Shown here: piece after piece, positions 8,723 to 16,895 of the stretch
Position numbering within the stretch: position 1 is the first letter of the stretch
How the letters are laid out: each line of letters starts with the position of its first letter
Assembly (NCBI GenBank): GCA_033795365.1
Contig: JARYGU010000012.1
Coordinates: forward strand, 62,001-126,000
Origin: JARYGU01 sp033795365
Lineage (GTDB): Bacteria > Pseudomonadota > Alphaproteobacteria > Rhizobiales > Rhizobiaceae
Reading direction: 5' to 3'
DNA: 64,000 nucleotides
Notes under the pieces: model-generated
The model's input: the letters and a program-made list of their open reading frames with translations, nothing else
Told to the model about the DNA's origin: nothing
Database searches by the model: none
Position numbers and translations under genes: made by a program

Positions 8723-10089
8723 AGATCGAACTTCTGGTTCTGGCGGGGAACGACGGCATCCCATCCGAGCTCCCGGTCAATGCGAACGCGCAGCGCTTCG
8801 GAGCCTTCGTCTTCGCCGTGCACGATGAAGACCCGGGACGGCGGTCGGCGGAAGCCCGACAACCACCGCATCAGCTCGCTGGAATCAGCATGCGCCGACA
8901 GCATTGACAGTTCCTCGACCGCGGCGCGAACGGGAATCCATTCACCATGGATCTTGGTCTCCTGCGCGCCTTGCAGCATAGCACGACCGCGGGTGCCGGC
9001 CGCCTGGAAACCGGAGAACAGGATCGTATTGCGTGCATGCGGCGCGAACGCCTTCAGATGATGAAGCACGCGCCCGCCGGTGGCCATGCCACTCGCCGAG
9101 ATAACCACCTTGGGATACGGGCTTGCCGTGATGCCCTTCGAGCCGTCGACGTCGCGGGTGTAGGTCGCAATCGCGCAGACCTCCTTACATTGCTCCGGGG
9201 TCAGGCGGTGGTCCCCACGGTGGGCGTGGAGGAGGTCGGTGGCGTCGATTGCCATCGGGCTGTCGAGATAGACAGGCACCTTCGCCAGGCGCCCAGTACT
9301 TTTGAGCTTCCAGAGATGGTAAAGGAGCGATTGCGCGCGACCCACGGCGAAGGCGGGAACGACGACCGTCCCGCCGCGCGCGACTGTTCGCTCGACGACG
9401 GCGCCGAGCGCTTCGGTGGGATCGGCAGGATCGTGCATGCGGTTGCCGTAGGTCGATTCGATCAACACATAGTCCGCCTCCGGTACAGGGGCCGGATCGG
9501 GAAGAACCGGATCGTCATAGCGGCCGAGATCGCCGGAGAAGGCGACACGGCGTCCGCCCCATTCGATCTCGGCGGTGGCGGCGCCCAGGATGTGCCCGGC
9601 ATGACGGAAAGTCAGCGTCGCGCCGAACGGGAGCTTGACCGGCTTGTCGAAGGGCACGGGCGAGAAGAATTCAAGGCTGCGCTCGGCATCCCGGATGCCG
9701 TAGAGCGCGAGCGCCGGCTTGTGTTTCGAGAAGCCTTTTCTGTTGGCGTATTCGGCGTCCTTCTCCTGCAGGTGGCCGCTGTCCTTGAGGATGAGCTCTG
9801 CCACATCGCGCGTTGCCGCCGTCGCATAGATCTTTCCCTTGAAGCCGTCGCGCACAAGCTTGGGAAGGTAGCCCGAATGGTCAAGATGGGCGTGCGTCAG
9901 GATAACGGCGTCGATGCTCGAAGGGTCGATCGGCAGCGGTTCCCAGTTTAACTCGCGCAGGTTCTTGAGGCCCTGAAACAGACCGCAGTCGATCAGGATG
10001 CGTTTGTCGCCGTTGGTGAGCAGATGTTTCGAGCCGGTGACGGTGCCTGCGCCGCCGAGGGACGTAAGTGTCAGCATGGCGTCCTTCAT
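8719..10089 (-). CDS. Metallo-beta-lactamase/beta-CASP family hydrolase
   Basis: 456 residues. The N-terminal metallo-beta-lactamase fold has the metal motif THAHLDHSGYLP at about 62-73 and SGDLGRYDDP as a later metal site. The middle holds a beta-CASP cap (PAFAVGRAQSLLYHL, SASGMATGGRVLHHL), and the C-terminus has HADSSELMRW and VFIVHGE. This domain set matches CPSF73-like RNA exo/endonucleases. The likely role is RNA processing or decay, perhaps releasing nucleotides for the downstream phosphorylase. The ATG at 10089 overlaps the upstream stop (ATGA). An internal ATG at 10077 (MLTLTS) is an alternative start. Confidence 0.85.
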   Translation of the reverse strand: MKDAMLTLTSLGGAGTVTGSKHLLTNGDKRILIDCGLFQGLKNLRELNWEPLPIDPSSIDAVILTHAHLDHSGYLPKLVRDGFKGKIYATAATRDVAELILKDSGHLQEKDAEYANRKGFSKHKPALALYGIRDAERSLEFFSPVPFDKPVKLPFGATLTFRHAGHILGAATAEIEWGGRRVAFSGDLGRYDDPVLPDPAPVPEADYVLIESTYGNRMHDPADPTEALGAVVERTVARGGTVVVPAFAVGRAQSLLYHLWKLKSTGRLAKVPVYLDSPMAIDATDLLHAHRGDHRLTPEQCKEVCAIATYTRDVDGSKGITASPYPKVVISASGMATGGRVLHHLKAFAPHARNTILFSGFQAAGTRGRAMLQGAQETKIHGEWIPVRAAVEELSMLSAHADSSELMRWLSGFRRPPSRVFIVHGEDEGSEALRVRIDRELGWDAVVPRQNQKFDL

Positions 10090-12473
10090 TTGGTAGGAGT
10101 GGTGAGATCGGCGGGCGAGCCTTTCCCATCGATGGCATTGCGTTCGGCGACTGTCAGGAAGTCGCGGCGCGACCACCCAGCCAAAGGTGCGGCGGCATCG
10201 ATCAGATGCGCCCAACTGCAGCGATTGGCGAACAGCAGGCCCGCGACATCCAGCGTGCCGCCCCGGCTGATATAGCCGCGGGCCACAGTGTGTTTCGGAC
10301 CGCTGTCGAGCCGTCGCAGCAGGCCGAGCATCGGCTCGGGCCGTGTGTGCGAGACGATCAGGCGCGGGACATCGACCGGGAAGAGGCGCACGAGCTCCTC
10401 GTCGGACGCCACAAAACGCGCCTCGATGGGATCGCGGGGGATCCTGAAGCGACCGGGCTCGTTGATCGCCGTCACCACGACCCGCCGTCCATGCTCTTTC
10501 AGGCGGTTCGCCGCCTTGAGCGCCTCTTCGAGCTGGTAAGCGCCGATCGCAACGATCTGCAGCTCGGCGCCGTCAACCTGTCCCTCGATGTGGGCAGCGC
10601 CGTCGGCGACGAAACGGACGGCGGCAGCGCCGTCGAAGCGGTGCGGCATGTCGCGCTTTGAGACGATCACGCAGGCGACCTGGCCGCGCCCCTCGAACAC
10701 CGAGGCCATGGTGGCGACGGCGCTGTTGGCGTCTACCGGAAACAGCACACGCGCGGTGTCCGACATCTCGCCGAGCAGCGCCTCGCCGACGGTCGGATCC
10801 TGATGCGACTGCTCGTTCTTGGAATTCTCCCAGGTATGCGAGGTGACGACAAGCGGCACGGAAATCCAGCCCGGGCTCTGGCCCACCGTGCGTTGGTGGC
10901 GCGCGAAGATGATCTCCTGACGCAGGCCACCGAGCATCTTCATCGCGAAGGCTTCGTAGCTGACGATGAGGTTGATCCCGCCTTTGTTCGCAAGGGCCGC
11001 GGCGGCGACCGCTTCCTCGTTGAGTGCGGTGATCACGGCGCCATCAACGGCATCGGCGACGCCGGCTTCGGGCGTATTGACGCGGTGGCGGAGGCGGTCA
11101 AGGGTGGCACCCATGTGGTTGGAGCGCAGTTCGTCCGGATTGCCGACGCGCACCCTGTGCGACGGATTTGCGTTGACAAGGCTCACGAACCAGCGGTCGA
11201 GCGCATGCATGGCGCAATCGGCCGGCGCGCTTTTGTCGGTCCATTGCGGCTGCGGCAGGCTCGGCGCAGACGGCCGGCGCGACGCCAGCGGATGCCGGCT
11301 CTCCGGGGGACGCTTCTGCTCCTGGTGAATCGCAATTGCTGAAACGGCCTCGGCGATCTCCTCCTGCGGGACGAACAGAACCCGCGCCGCTTCGTTGAAC
11401 GCAGTTCGCGCGGCCTCGTCGCGGGACGGATTTCCGGCAAGCGGGAGATTGTGCGCGGCGTTCGTGCCAGCGCCTGGAAAGCCGAAGCCTTTCACGGTAT
11501 TGGCAATGGCGTAGGGAATGGGAGCGGGATAGACGCGGGCGGGATCGCCCGCAAAACGGCCAAGGCGCTCCTCGGCCGTCAGGATCGCCCAGACGAAGGC
11601 CGCGGGATCGCGACCGTCGATCTCGAACGGATCGAATCCGTTGAGCCTGAGATGATCAGCGAGCCAATCGGCGCCGCCCTGCTGCGCAATCTGCGCCCGC
11701 TCCTCGATGCGTCGGCCGTTAAGGATCATGATCGGCACGACGAGACCGCTATCCTCAGCTCGCCACCAGCGCGCCGTCCAGTCCGAGCCGCGCTGCTCCT
11801 CGAAGGCGCCATCGCTCACGAAAGCGACCAGGCTCTCTCCGGGTAGCGGGGCATGGACGTACTGGACCTCGGCGAAGCCGAGATATCCGCCCTCGGAAAT
11901 GGCGCCGGCCGTGTTCGGTCCGGCATGGCTGCCGATCGGCACCGCCGGACGGCCCTCGGCATTGATAGCATAGGAATAGAAGTCGGCGGCGAGCCGGGAC
12001 AACCCTTTCTCGCTCCGGTCATAGCGCCCTTTCTGCGCATCCGAAACGTCGCCGGTCAGCGCGTTGAGCGCCTCGATCGCCGCGACGCAATGGCCCTGTC
12101 CCATCACCCAGGAGCGGGTGGTGGCCGAGAGCGTGTTCGCGGCAAGGTAGCCGACAAAGGCCGGCACCATGTTCAGGGAACCGCCGGTATGGCCTTCAGG
12201 GGTTGCTTTGAAGGCTTCTAGCGGCAGCGACGCGCCGGAGAGGTCGACGCGCTTGGCATAGGTCATGTGAACCACCGTCCACATCGCGGCGGAGGTCAGC
12301 CGGTCGGCAGCGGCAAGCAGGCGGTAAAGCGCGTCCGGGTTCTGCTTCGGCGACTGCGCAAGAGCGCGAATGCGCTCGACGGTTTCGTCGCTATGCGTGA
12401 TCGGGCCGTAGCCGGCACGCCAATGTTCGAATGCTGGGGAGTGTTCGAAGGCTGTGGACGTCGTCGCGGCCAT
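10086..12473 (-). CDS. Divergent phosphoketolase-family (TPP enzyme) protein
   Basis: 795 residues from ATG 12473, which has AGGAAAGG 9 nt upstream. A start at 12521, overlapping the prs stop as TGATG, would give 811. The protein aligns by motif with phosphoketolases (EGHTGGSLNMVPAFVGYLA, GSHAGPNTAGAISEGGYLG, VSDGAFEEQRGSDW, SHTWENSKNEQSHQDPT). It differs clearly from the canonical enzyme encoded at 40351. From memory, databases often label such proteins xylulose 5-phosphate 3-epimerase, which is poorly supported. It probably cleaves or rearranges a sugar phosphate using TPP. Its operon with prs and a nucleotide phosphorylase suggests a pentose phosphate substrate. Function is uncertain. Confidence 0.75.
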   Translation of the reverse strand: MAATTSTAFEHSPAFEHWRAGYGPITHSDETVERIRALAQSPKQNPDALYRLLAAADRLTSAAMWTVVHMTYAKRVDLSGASLPLEAFKATPEGHTGGSLNMVPAFVGYLAANTLSATTRSWVMGQGHCVAAIEALNALTGDVSDAQKGRYDRSEKGLSRLAADFYSYAINAEGRPAVPIGSHAGPNTAGAISEGGYLGFAEVQYVHAPLPGESLVAFVSDGAFEEQRGSDWTARWWRAEDSGLVVPIMILNGRRIEERAQIAQQGGADWLADHLRLNGFDPFEIDGRDPAAFVWAILTAEERLGRFAGDPARVYPAPIPYAIANTVKGFGFPGAGTNAAHNLPLAGNPSRDEAARTAFNEAARVLFVPQEEIAEAVSAIAIHQEQKRPPESRHPLASRRPSAPSLPQPQWTDKSAPADCAMHALDRWFVSLVNANPSHRVRVGNPDELRSNHMGATLDRLRHRVNTPEAGVADAVDGAVITALNEEAVAAAALANKGGINLIVSYEAFAMKMLGGLRQEIIFARHQRTVGQSPGWISVPLVVTSHTWENSKNEQSHQDPTVGEALLGEMSDTARVLFPVDANSAVATMASVFEGRGQVACVIVSKRDMPHRFDGAAAVRFVADGAAHIEGQVDGAELQIVAIGAYQLEEALKAANRLKEHGRRVVVTAINEPGRFRIPRDPIEARFVASDEELVRLFPVDVPRLIVSHTRPEPMLGLLRRLDSGPKHTVARGYISRGGTLDVAGLLFANRCSWAHLIDAAAPLAGWSRRDFLTVAERNAIDGKGSPADLTTPTK

Positions 12474-12520
12474 GCGCTGCTGCCTTTCCTGGATGTGTCT
12501 GCTTTCCGATGCCGATGGCA

Positions 12521-13552
12521 TCACTCAACCCCGCCGGTCCACGACGGAGGATCGCTGGCGGGAAAGGAATCGATGCCGGCGCGTTCGACGTCGTCGAGCG
12601 GCTCGGGCGGGCGTCGATGACGAACGAGTTCAGGATCGGGAGCGTCGGCGATGGCCAGCGCATCCGTGACCAGTCGGGCGAGCCCGATCGCGTTGCTCGG
12701 ATGACTGACCGAATCGGAGGAGACGATCCTGCCGCAGAGCGGCGCCAGGCGCGTATAGGAATCACCGGCGAAGATGCCGTGCACGACAGCGACGTCGGGT
12801 CGTGCGAATCCAAGCGGCGGCAGCTTTCGCGCCGCCTCGATGAGCGTATTGCCGGAGGAGGCGATGTCGTCGACCAGGACGGGCTGCAGCCCGCTCGATG
12901 AGGAGAGGTCGGGAAACGCGATCTCGACGTCGCGGTCGCCATGCCGGATCTTACGCAGCACCGCATGCGGCGCGCCGATCTTTGCGGCGATGGCCGACAC
13001 CCATTGCTCGCTTTCCTCGTCCGGACCGATGATCAGCGGATCGGCAACCGACGCGGCGATCCACTCCGCCAGGAGCGGCGCCGCATGCAGCGTCAGCGCC
13101 GGGATTTCATAGAGCGCGGACAGCGCCGGATAGCGGTGCAGGTGCGGATCGACGGTGACGAGCCGGTCGAAGCTGGACGAGATCAGGCGCGCAAAGGTTC
13201 GGGAGGTGATGGCCTCACCCGACCGGAAACGCCGATCCTGCCGCATATAGGCCAGATATGGAGCGATCAACGTCACCGCGGTGGCGCCGAGCGATCGGGC
13301 CGCGTCAGCGAGAAAGACGAGCCGGAGGAAGCCCTCATCGGGGCGAGCGAGCGTCGAGACCAGAAGAACCGATTTTGCTGCGACGTCGCACGCGAGGCGG
13401 ACATAGCTCTCGCCGTCCGGGAAACTGCGCGTCTCGATCGCCCCCAGCTCGCCGGCGCCAGCGTTCGCAAGTGCTTGCGCAAATGCTTCATTGCCGGGGA
13501 GAGCAATGATGACGGGGACGGAAGTCATCTGGGCTGTGGCAGGGGCCATCAT
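12521..13552 (-). CDS. prs: Ribose-phosphate pyrophosphokinase (PRPP synthetase)
   Basis: 343 residues. The Prs fold is evident from RSFPDGESYVRL at about 41-52, LIAPYLAYMRQDRRF at about 95-109 (the ATP-binding flexible region), DPHLHRY at about 140-146 and the PRPP loop VLVDDIASSGNTLIEAA at about 229-245. The reaction makes PRPP from ribose 5-phosphate and ATP, or the reverse. Beyond the enzyme core the C-terminus adds an acidic tail ending in DSFPASDPPSW, a short motif I know from small proteobacterial proteins. This is the first gene of a six-gene operon and has an FNR-type box upstream. An alternative start is ATG 13528. A biosynthetic prs copy is probably elsewhere in the genome. Confidence 0.85.
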   Translation of the reverse strand: MMAPATAQMTSVPVIIALPGNEAFAQALANAGAGELGAIETRSFPDGESYVRLACDVAAKSVLLVSTLARPDEGFLRLVFLADAARSLGATAVTLIAPYLAYMRQDRRFRSGEAITSRTFARLISSSFDRLVTVDPHLHRYPALSALYEIPALTLHAAPLLAEWIAASVADPLIIGPDEESEQWVSAIAAKIGAPHAVLRKIRHGDRDVEIAFPDLSSSSGLQPVLVDDIASSGNTLIEAARKLPPLGFARPDVAVVHGIFAGDSYTRLAPLCGRIVSSDSVSHPSNAIGLARLVTDALAIADAPDPELVRHRRPPEPLDDVERAGIDSFPASDPPSWTGGVE

Positions 13553-13664
13553 CGTTCTTTCGCAGTCTCGTTCCGGCGTGCAGCACGACGCGCGGTCAGC
13601 TCATGATTTCTTGCCCAAAGGCGAAGACAGGTCTCAGATAAAGCCCGCACGGAAGCTCGATTCT

Positions 13665-13678
13665 TTAATCGAGATTAA
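13665..13678. promoter_or_regulatory. FNR/FixK-type box, prs side
   Basis: TTAATCGAGATTAA is a symmetrical variant of TTGAT-N4-ATCAA, 113 bp upstream of the prs start. Confidence 0.6.
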
Positions 13679-13783
13679 GTTCTTGCCATTGCGTGCCAAC
13701 TCGGCCTCGCGTGCGAACGGCATTTCCGGTCATGCACGAAGGGATGCATAAAGGCTCCGGCCAGCACCTTTCCGGACGCAATC

Positions 13784-13797
13784 TTGATCTGAGTTAA
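13784..13797. promoter_or_regulatory. FNR/FixK-type box, ftsH side
   Basis: TTGATCTGAGTTAA lies about 165 bp upstream of the ftsH-like start. Its left half-site is the exact consensus and the right half is GTTAA. Confidence 0.55.
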
Positions 13798-13961
13798 AGT
13801 TCCGGCCTTCCCAGGCGCGCATTTTGACGACCAAGCAGGCTTCAAGTGACTTTTAGCAGAGAACCTTGTCGATCCTGATGCTCAATAGACGCGGCGATCC
13901 ATAACGCGCCTGGCTGATGACATAAATCGCATTGGCCGTCGCGCGCGAGAGAAGTACGGGA

Positions 13962-15845
13962 ATGCGGCCCATGGAGAATGAGAACAAAGCGCCCGCGAAG
14001 CGGGTCTTCAAGTTCGACATCTTGTATTTTATTGCGGTCTTCTTTGCCGTTCTGCTGATCCGGGATCTGCTTGTCGGCCAAGGCCACATCGAGGTCATTC
14101 CGTACAGCGAGTTCCAGAGCCTGATCGAAAGGGACGGCGTCGCCGACCTGGTGGTCGGACCGACGGAGATCACCGGCGCTTACAAGCCGCCTATCGAGAA
14201 GGATGCGCCCCAGCATTTCTCCACGGTTCGCGTCGATCCGCAGATCGCCGACGTGCTAACCAAGAGCAACATTTCCTTCTCCGGCAAACCCGCGCCGGGC
14301 CTCTTCGAAAACCTGCTCTCCTGGCTGATGCCGGCTGCGATTTTCGTGTTGATCTGGATATTCCTGCTGCGGCCGATGATGGCCGGACAGCATGGCGGCC
14401 TGATGAGCATCGGGCGCAGCCGGGCGAAAGTCTATGGCGAGAAGTCTGTAAAGGTGACCTTCGCCGATGTGGCGGGCGTCGATGAAGCCAAGCAGGAGCT
14501 CGCCGAAGTCGTCGGCTTCCTAAAGGACCCGGCAACCTATGGCCGGCTCGGCGCGCGCATTCCCAAGGGCCTGCTTCTCGTCGGTCCGCCCGGAACCGGC
14601 AAGACGCTTCTGGCGCGTGCCGTCGCCGGGGAATCGGGGGTTCGCTTCTTTTCGATTACCGGTTCCGAATTCGTCGAGATGTTCGTCGGCGTCGGCGCTT
14701 CGCGCGTGCGCGACCTGTTCCAGCAGGCGCGCGCGCAGGCCCCGGCCATCGTCTTCATCGACGAACTCGATGCGCTCGGTCGCGCCCGCGGCGTCGATAT
14801 GCCGGGCGGTGGACATGACGAGAAGGAGCAGACGCTCAATCAGCTGCTCGCCGAGATGGACGGCTTCGACCCGAGCGTCGGCATTATCGTTCTCGCCGCG
14901 ACGAACCGGCCAGAGATTCTCGATCCCGCGTTGCTGCGCGCAGGTCGCTTCGATCGCCAGGTTCTGGTCGACCGCCCCGATCGTCAGGGCCGGATCGACA
15001 TACTGAACGTGCACCTGAAGAAGATCAGCGTGGCGCCCGAACTCGACGTCGCGGCGGTCGCGGCGCTCACGCCCGGCTTCACTGGCGCCGATCTCGCCAA
15101 TCTGGTCAACGAAGCCGCGCTTGTGGCCACGCGCCGCGGCGCGAGCGCCACCGTGCTCGACGATTTCACGCAGGCCGTGGAACGTATCGTCGCCGGCCTG
15201 GAGAAGAAAAGCCGGATTCTCATTCCACGCGAGCGCCAGATCGTCGCCAATCACGAGATGGGGCATGCGCTCGTCGCCATGGCGCTTCCCCAGACCGACG
15301 TGGTGCAGAAGGTCTCGATCATCCCGCGCGGCATTGCTGCGCTCGGCTACACGCTCCAGCGGCCGACCGAGGATCGCTTCCTCATGAGCCAGTCCGAATT
15401 GCAGGATCGCATGGCGGTGCTGCTTGGCGGTCGGGCCGCCGAAAGCCTGGTGTTCGACGAGATTTCGACAGGCGCGGCGGACGATCTCGTCAAGGCGACG
15501 GACATCGCACGCAACATGGTGGTCCGGTTCGGCATGTCGAAGGAGCTCGGACAGGTCGCATATGAACCGGAGACCGGCAGCTTCCTCGTCGGACAGACCC
15601 CGGTCTGGCGGCCGCGCACCTATAGTGATGAGACGGCCGAGGCCATCGATCACATGGTGAAAGACCTGATTGACAGCGCCTTCCAGAAGGCACGCGCGAT
15701 CCTCGAGCGCAACCGATCCGTGCTCGATACCAGTGCGCGCGAGCTTCTTGCGCGCGAGACGCTCGGCCCCGACGAGCTCGCCAAGCTGACCACGGGTCTC
15801 GAGCGCGAGGCACCGCGAAAGCCAGGTCTCGCTCTGGTCGAATGA
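13962..15845 (+). CDS. ftsH: FtsH-family ATP-dependent zinc metalloprotease (paralogue)
   Basis: 627 residues from ATG 13962, chosen because GAGAGAAG precedes it; ATG 13971 is an alternative. Two membrane helices at about 19-38 and 121-137 flank a periplasmic domain. The AAA module has Walker A GPPGTGKT at 208-215, Walker B IVFIDELDALG at about 263-273 and the SRH region ATNRPEILDPALLRAGRFDR. The zinc site is HEMGH at 431-435, whereas most FtsH proteins have HEAGH. It degrades membrane and misfolded proteins. The position next to an FNR-type box suggests a stress-specific paralogue rather than the housekeeping copy. An exporter operon starts 63 bp downstream. Confidence 0.9.
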   Translation: MRPMENENKAPAKRVFKFDILYFIAVFFAVLLIRDLLVGQGHIEVIPYSEFQSLIERDGVADLVVGPTEITGAYKPPIEKDAPQHFSTVRVDPQIADVLTKSNISFSGKPAPGLFENLLSWLMPAAIFVLIWIFLLRPMMAGQHGGLMSIGRSRAKVYGEKSVKVTFADVAGVDEAKQELAEVVGFLKDPATYGRLGARIPKGLLLVGPPGTGKTLLARAVAGESGVRFFSITGSEFVEMFVGVGASRVRDLFQQARAQAPAIVFIDELDALGRARGVDMPGGGHDEKEQTLNQLLAEMDGFDPSVGIIVLAATNRPEILDPALLRAGRFDRQVLVDRPDRQGRIDILNVHLKKISVAPELDVAAVAALTPGFTGADLANLVNEAALVATRRGASATVLDDFTQAVERIVAGLEKKSRILIPRERQIVANHEMGHALVAMALPQTDVVQKVSIIPRGIAALGYTLQRPTEDRFLMSQSELQDRMAVLLGGRAAESLVFDEISTGAADDLVKATDIARNMVVRFGMSKELGQVAYEPETGSFLVGQTPVWRPRTYSDETAEAIDHMVKDLIDSAFQKARAILERNRSVLDTSARELLARETLGPDELAKLTTGLEREAPRKPGLALVE

Positions 15846-15908
15846 TGCGGATCGAAAATCGCCGGATAGGCCTGCTCGACGGGCGCTCGCTGTTTAAGGG
15901 AATCTAAG

Positions 15909-16895
15909 GTGCGCAGATCATCCGTTGTAGTCGTCGCCGTGTTGGTTGGCACTGCTGTGGCCGGCGGCTATGTCTATTGGCTCGGTACGCAGAACCGGGT
16001 TCCAGCAGGTCTGGCGCGAGTGAATGGAAGGATCGAGGTCGAGCGGGTCGACATCACCAGCAAGTATGCCGGGCGACTGGCTGAAGTCCTGGTCGACGAG
16101 GGCGCGAACGTCAACAAGGGCGACGTGCTTGCCCGCCTCGATACGAGCGAGATCCAGGCCCAGTTGACGGCCGCGCGCGCCGCCGTCCATCGCAGCCATC
16201 AGAGCGTCGCCAGTGCGCAAGCGAGTGTTGCCCTGCGCGAGGCTGAACTCAATCTTGCGCGAATCGAACTCCAGCGGGTCGTCAACCTCATGCGAACGAA
16301 CACTTCGACCCAGGCCGAGCTCGATCGCCGCACGGCGCAACGCGACATCTCAAGCGCGTCTCTGCAGACCGCTAAAGCCGCGGTTGAGGACGCCAAGGCC
16401 TCGGTCGAGGTTGCCGAGGCGCAGGTCAGCCAGATCGAAGCCGCCATTGCCGACATGACGTTGAAGGCCCCGGTATCCGGCCGCGTCGAGTACCGTCTCG
16501 CCCGAACCGGCGAGGTCGTCGGCGCCGGGGGGCGCATATTGACGGTCTTCGACCTCTCGGACGCCCATATGACGATCTATCTTCCGACGGCCTCCGCCGG
16601 TCGTGTGGCGGTGGGCTCGCAGGCCCGCCTCGTGCTGGACGGCCCAGGCGGCTACGTCTTGCCGGCGATCGTGTCGTTCGTTTCGGCCGACGCGCAGTTC
16701 ACACCGAAATTCGTGGAGACGGCGAACGAGCGCGAGAAGCTGATGTATCGCGTCAAGCTGCATCTCGACCCGGCGCTGGTCACCTCCGAGCGCGGCTATG
16801 TCAAGGCGGGGATGACCGGCAACGCCTATGTTCCGGTGACCCCAGACGCGCTTTGGCCGACCGAACTTGCGCCGAGGCTGCCCGATGGAGGCTGA
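15909..16895 (+). CDS. HlyD-family membrane fusion protein of an ABC exporter
   Basis: 328 residues. An N-terminal membrane anchor lies at about 4-24. It is followed by the lipoyl/barrel-sandwich half motifs (VNGRIEVERVDITSKYAGRL at about 38-57), a long alpha-hairpin coiled coil at about 80-180, and a C-terminal barrel (LKAPVSGRVEYRLARTGEVV). It would bridge the inner-membrane ABC transporter to the outer envelope. The GTG start has AAGGGA 8 nt upstream. The 3' end overlaps the ABC ATPase gene by 11 nt, so the two are co-translated. A paralogous module lies at 53843-58809. Confidence 0.85.
   Translation: MRRSSVVVVAVLVGTAVAGGYVYWLGTQNRVPAGLARVNGRIEVERVDITSKYAGRLAEVLVDEGANVNKGDVLARLDTSEIQAQLTAARAAVHRSHQSVASAQASVALREAELNLARIELQRVVNLMRTNTSTQAELDRRTAQRDISSASLQTAKAAVEDAKASVEVAEAQVSQIEAAIADMTLKAPVSGRVEYRLARTGEVVGAGGRILTVFDLSDAHMTIYLPTASAGRVAVGSQARLVLDGPGGYVLPAIVSFVSADAQFTPKFVETANEREKLMYRVKLHLDPALVTSERGYVKAGMTGNAYVPVTPDALWPTELAPRLPDGG

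Larger units (their letters stand above)
13553..13961. other. Divergent promoter region between prs operon and ftsH paralogue
   Basis: A 409-bp non-coding stretch separating divergently transcribed genes. It holds two FNR-type boxes (13665-13678 and 13784-13797), one nearer each gene. No convincing small gene was seen in it. Confidence 0.5.

Noticed and set aside
14520..15653. Open frame of 377 codons antisense to ftsH
   Set aside because: The sense frame is an unmistakable FtsH; the antisense product matches nothing I know.
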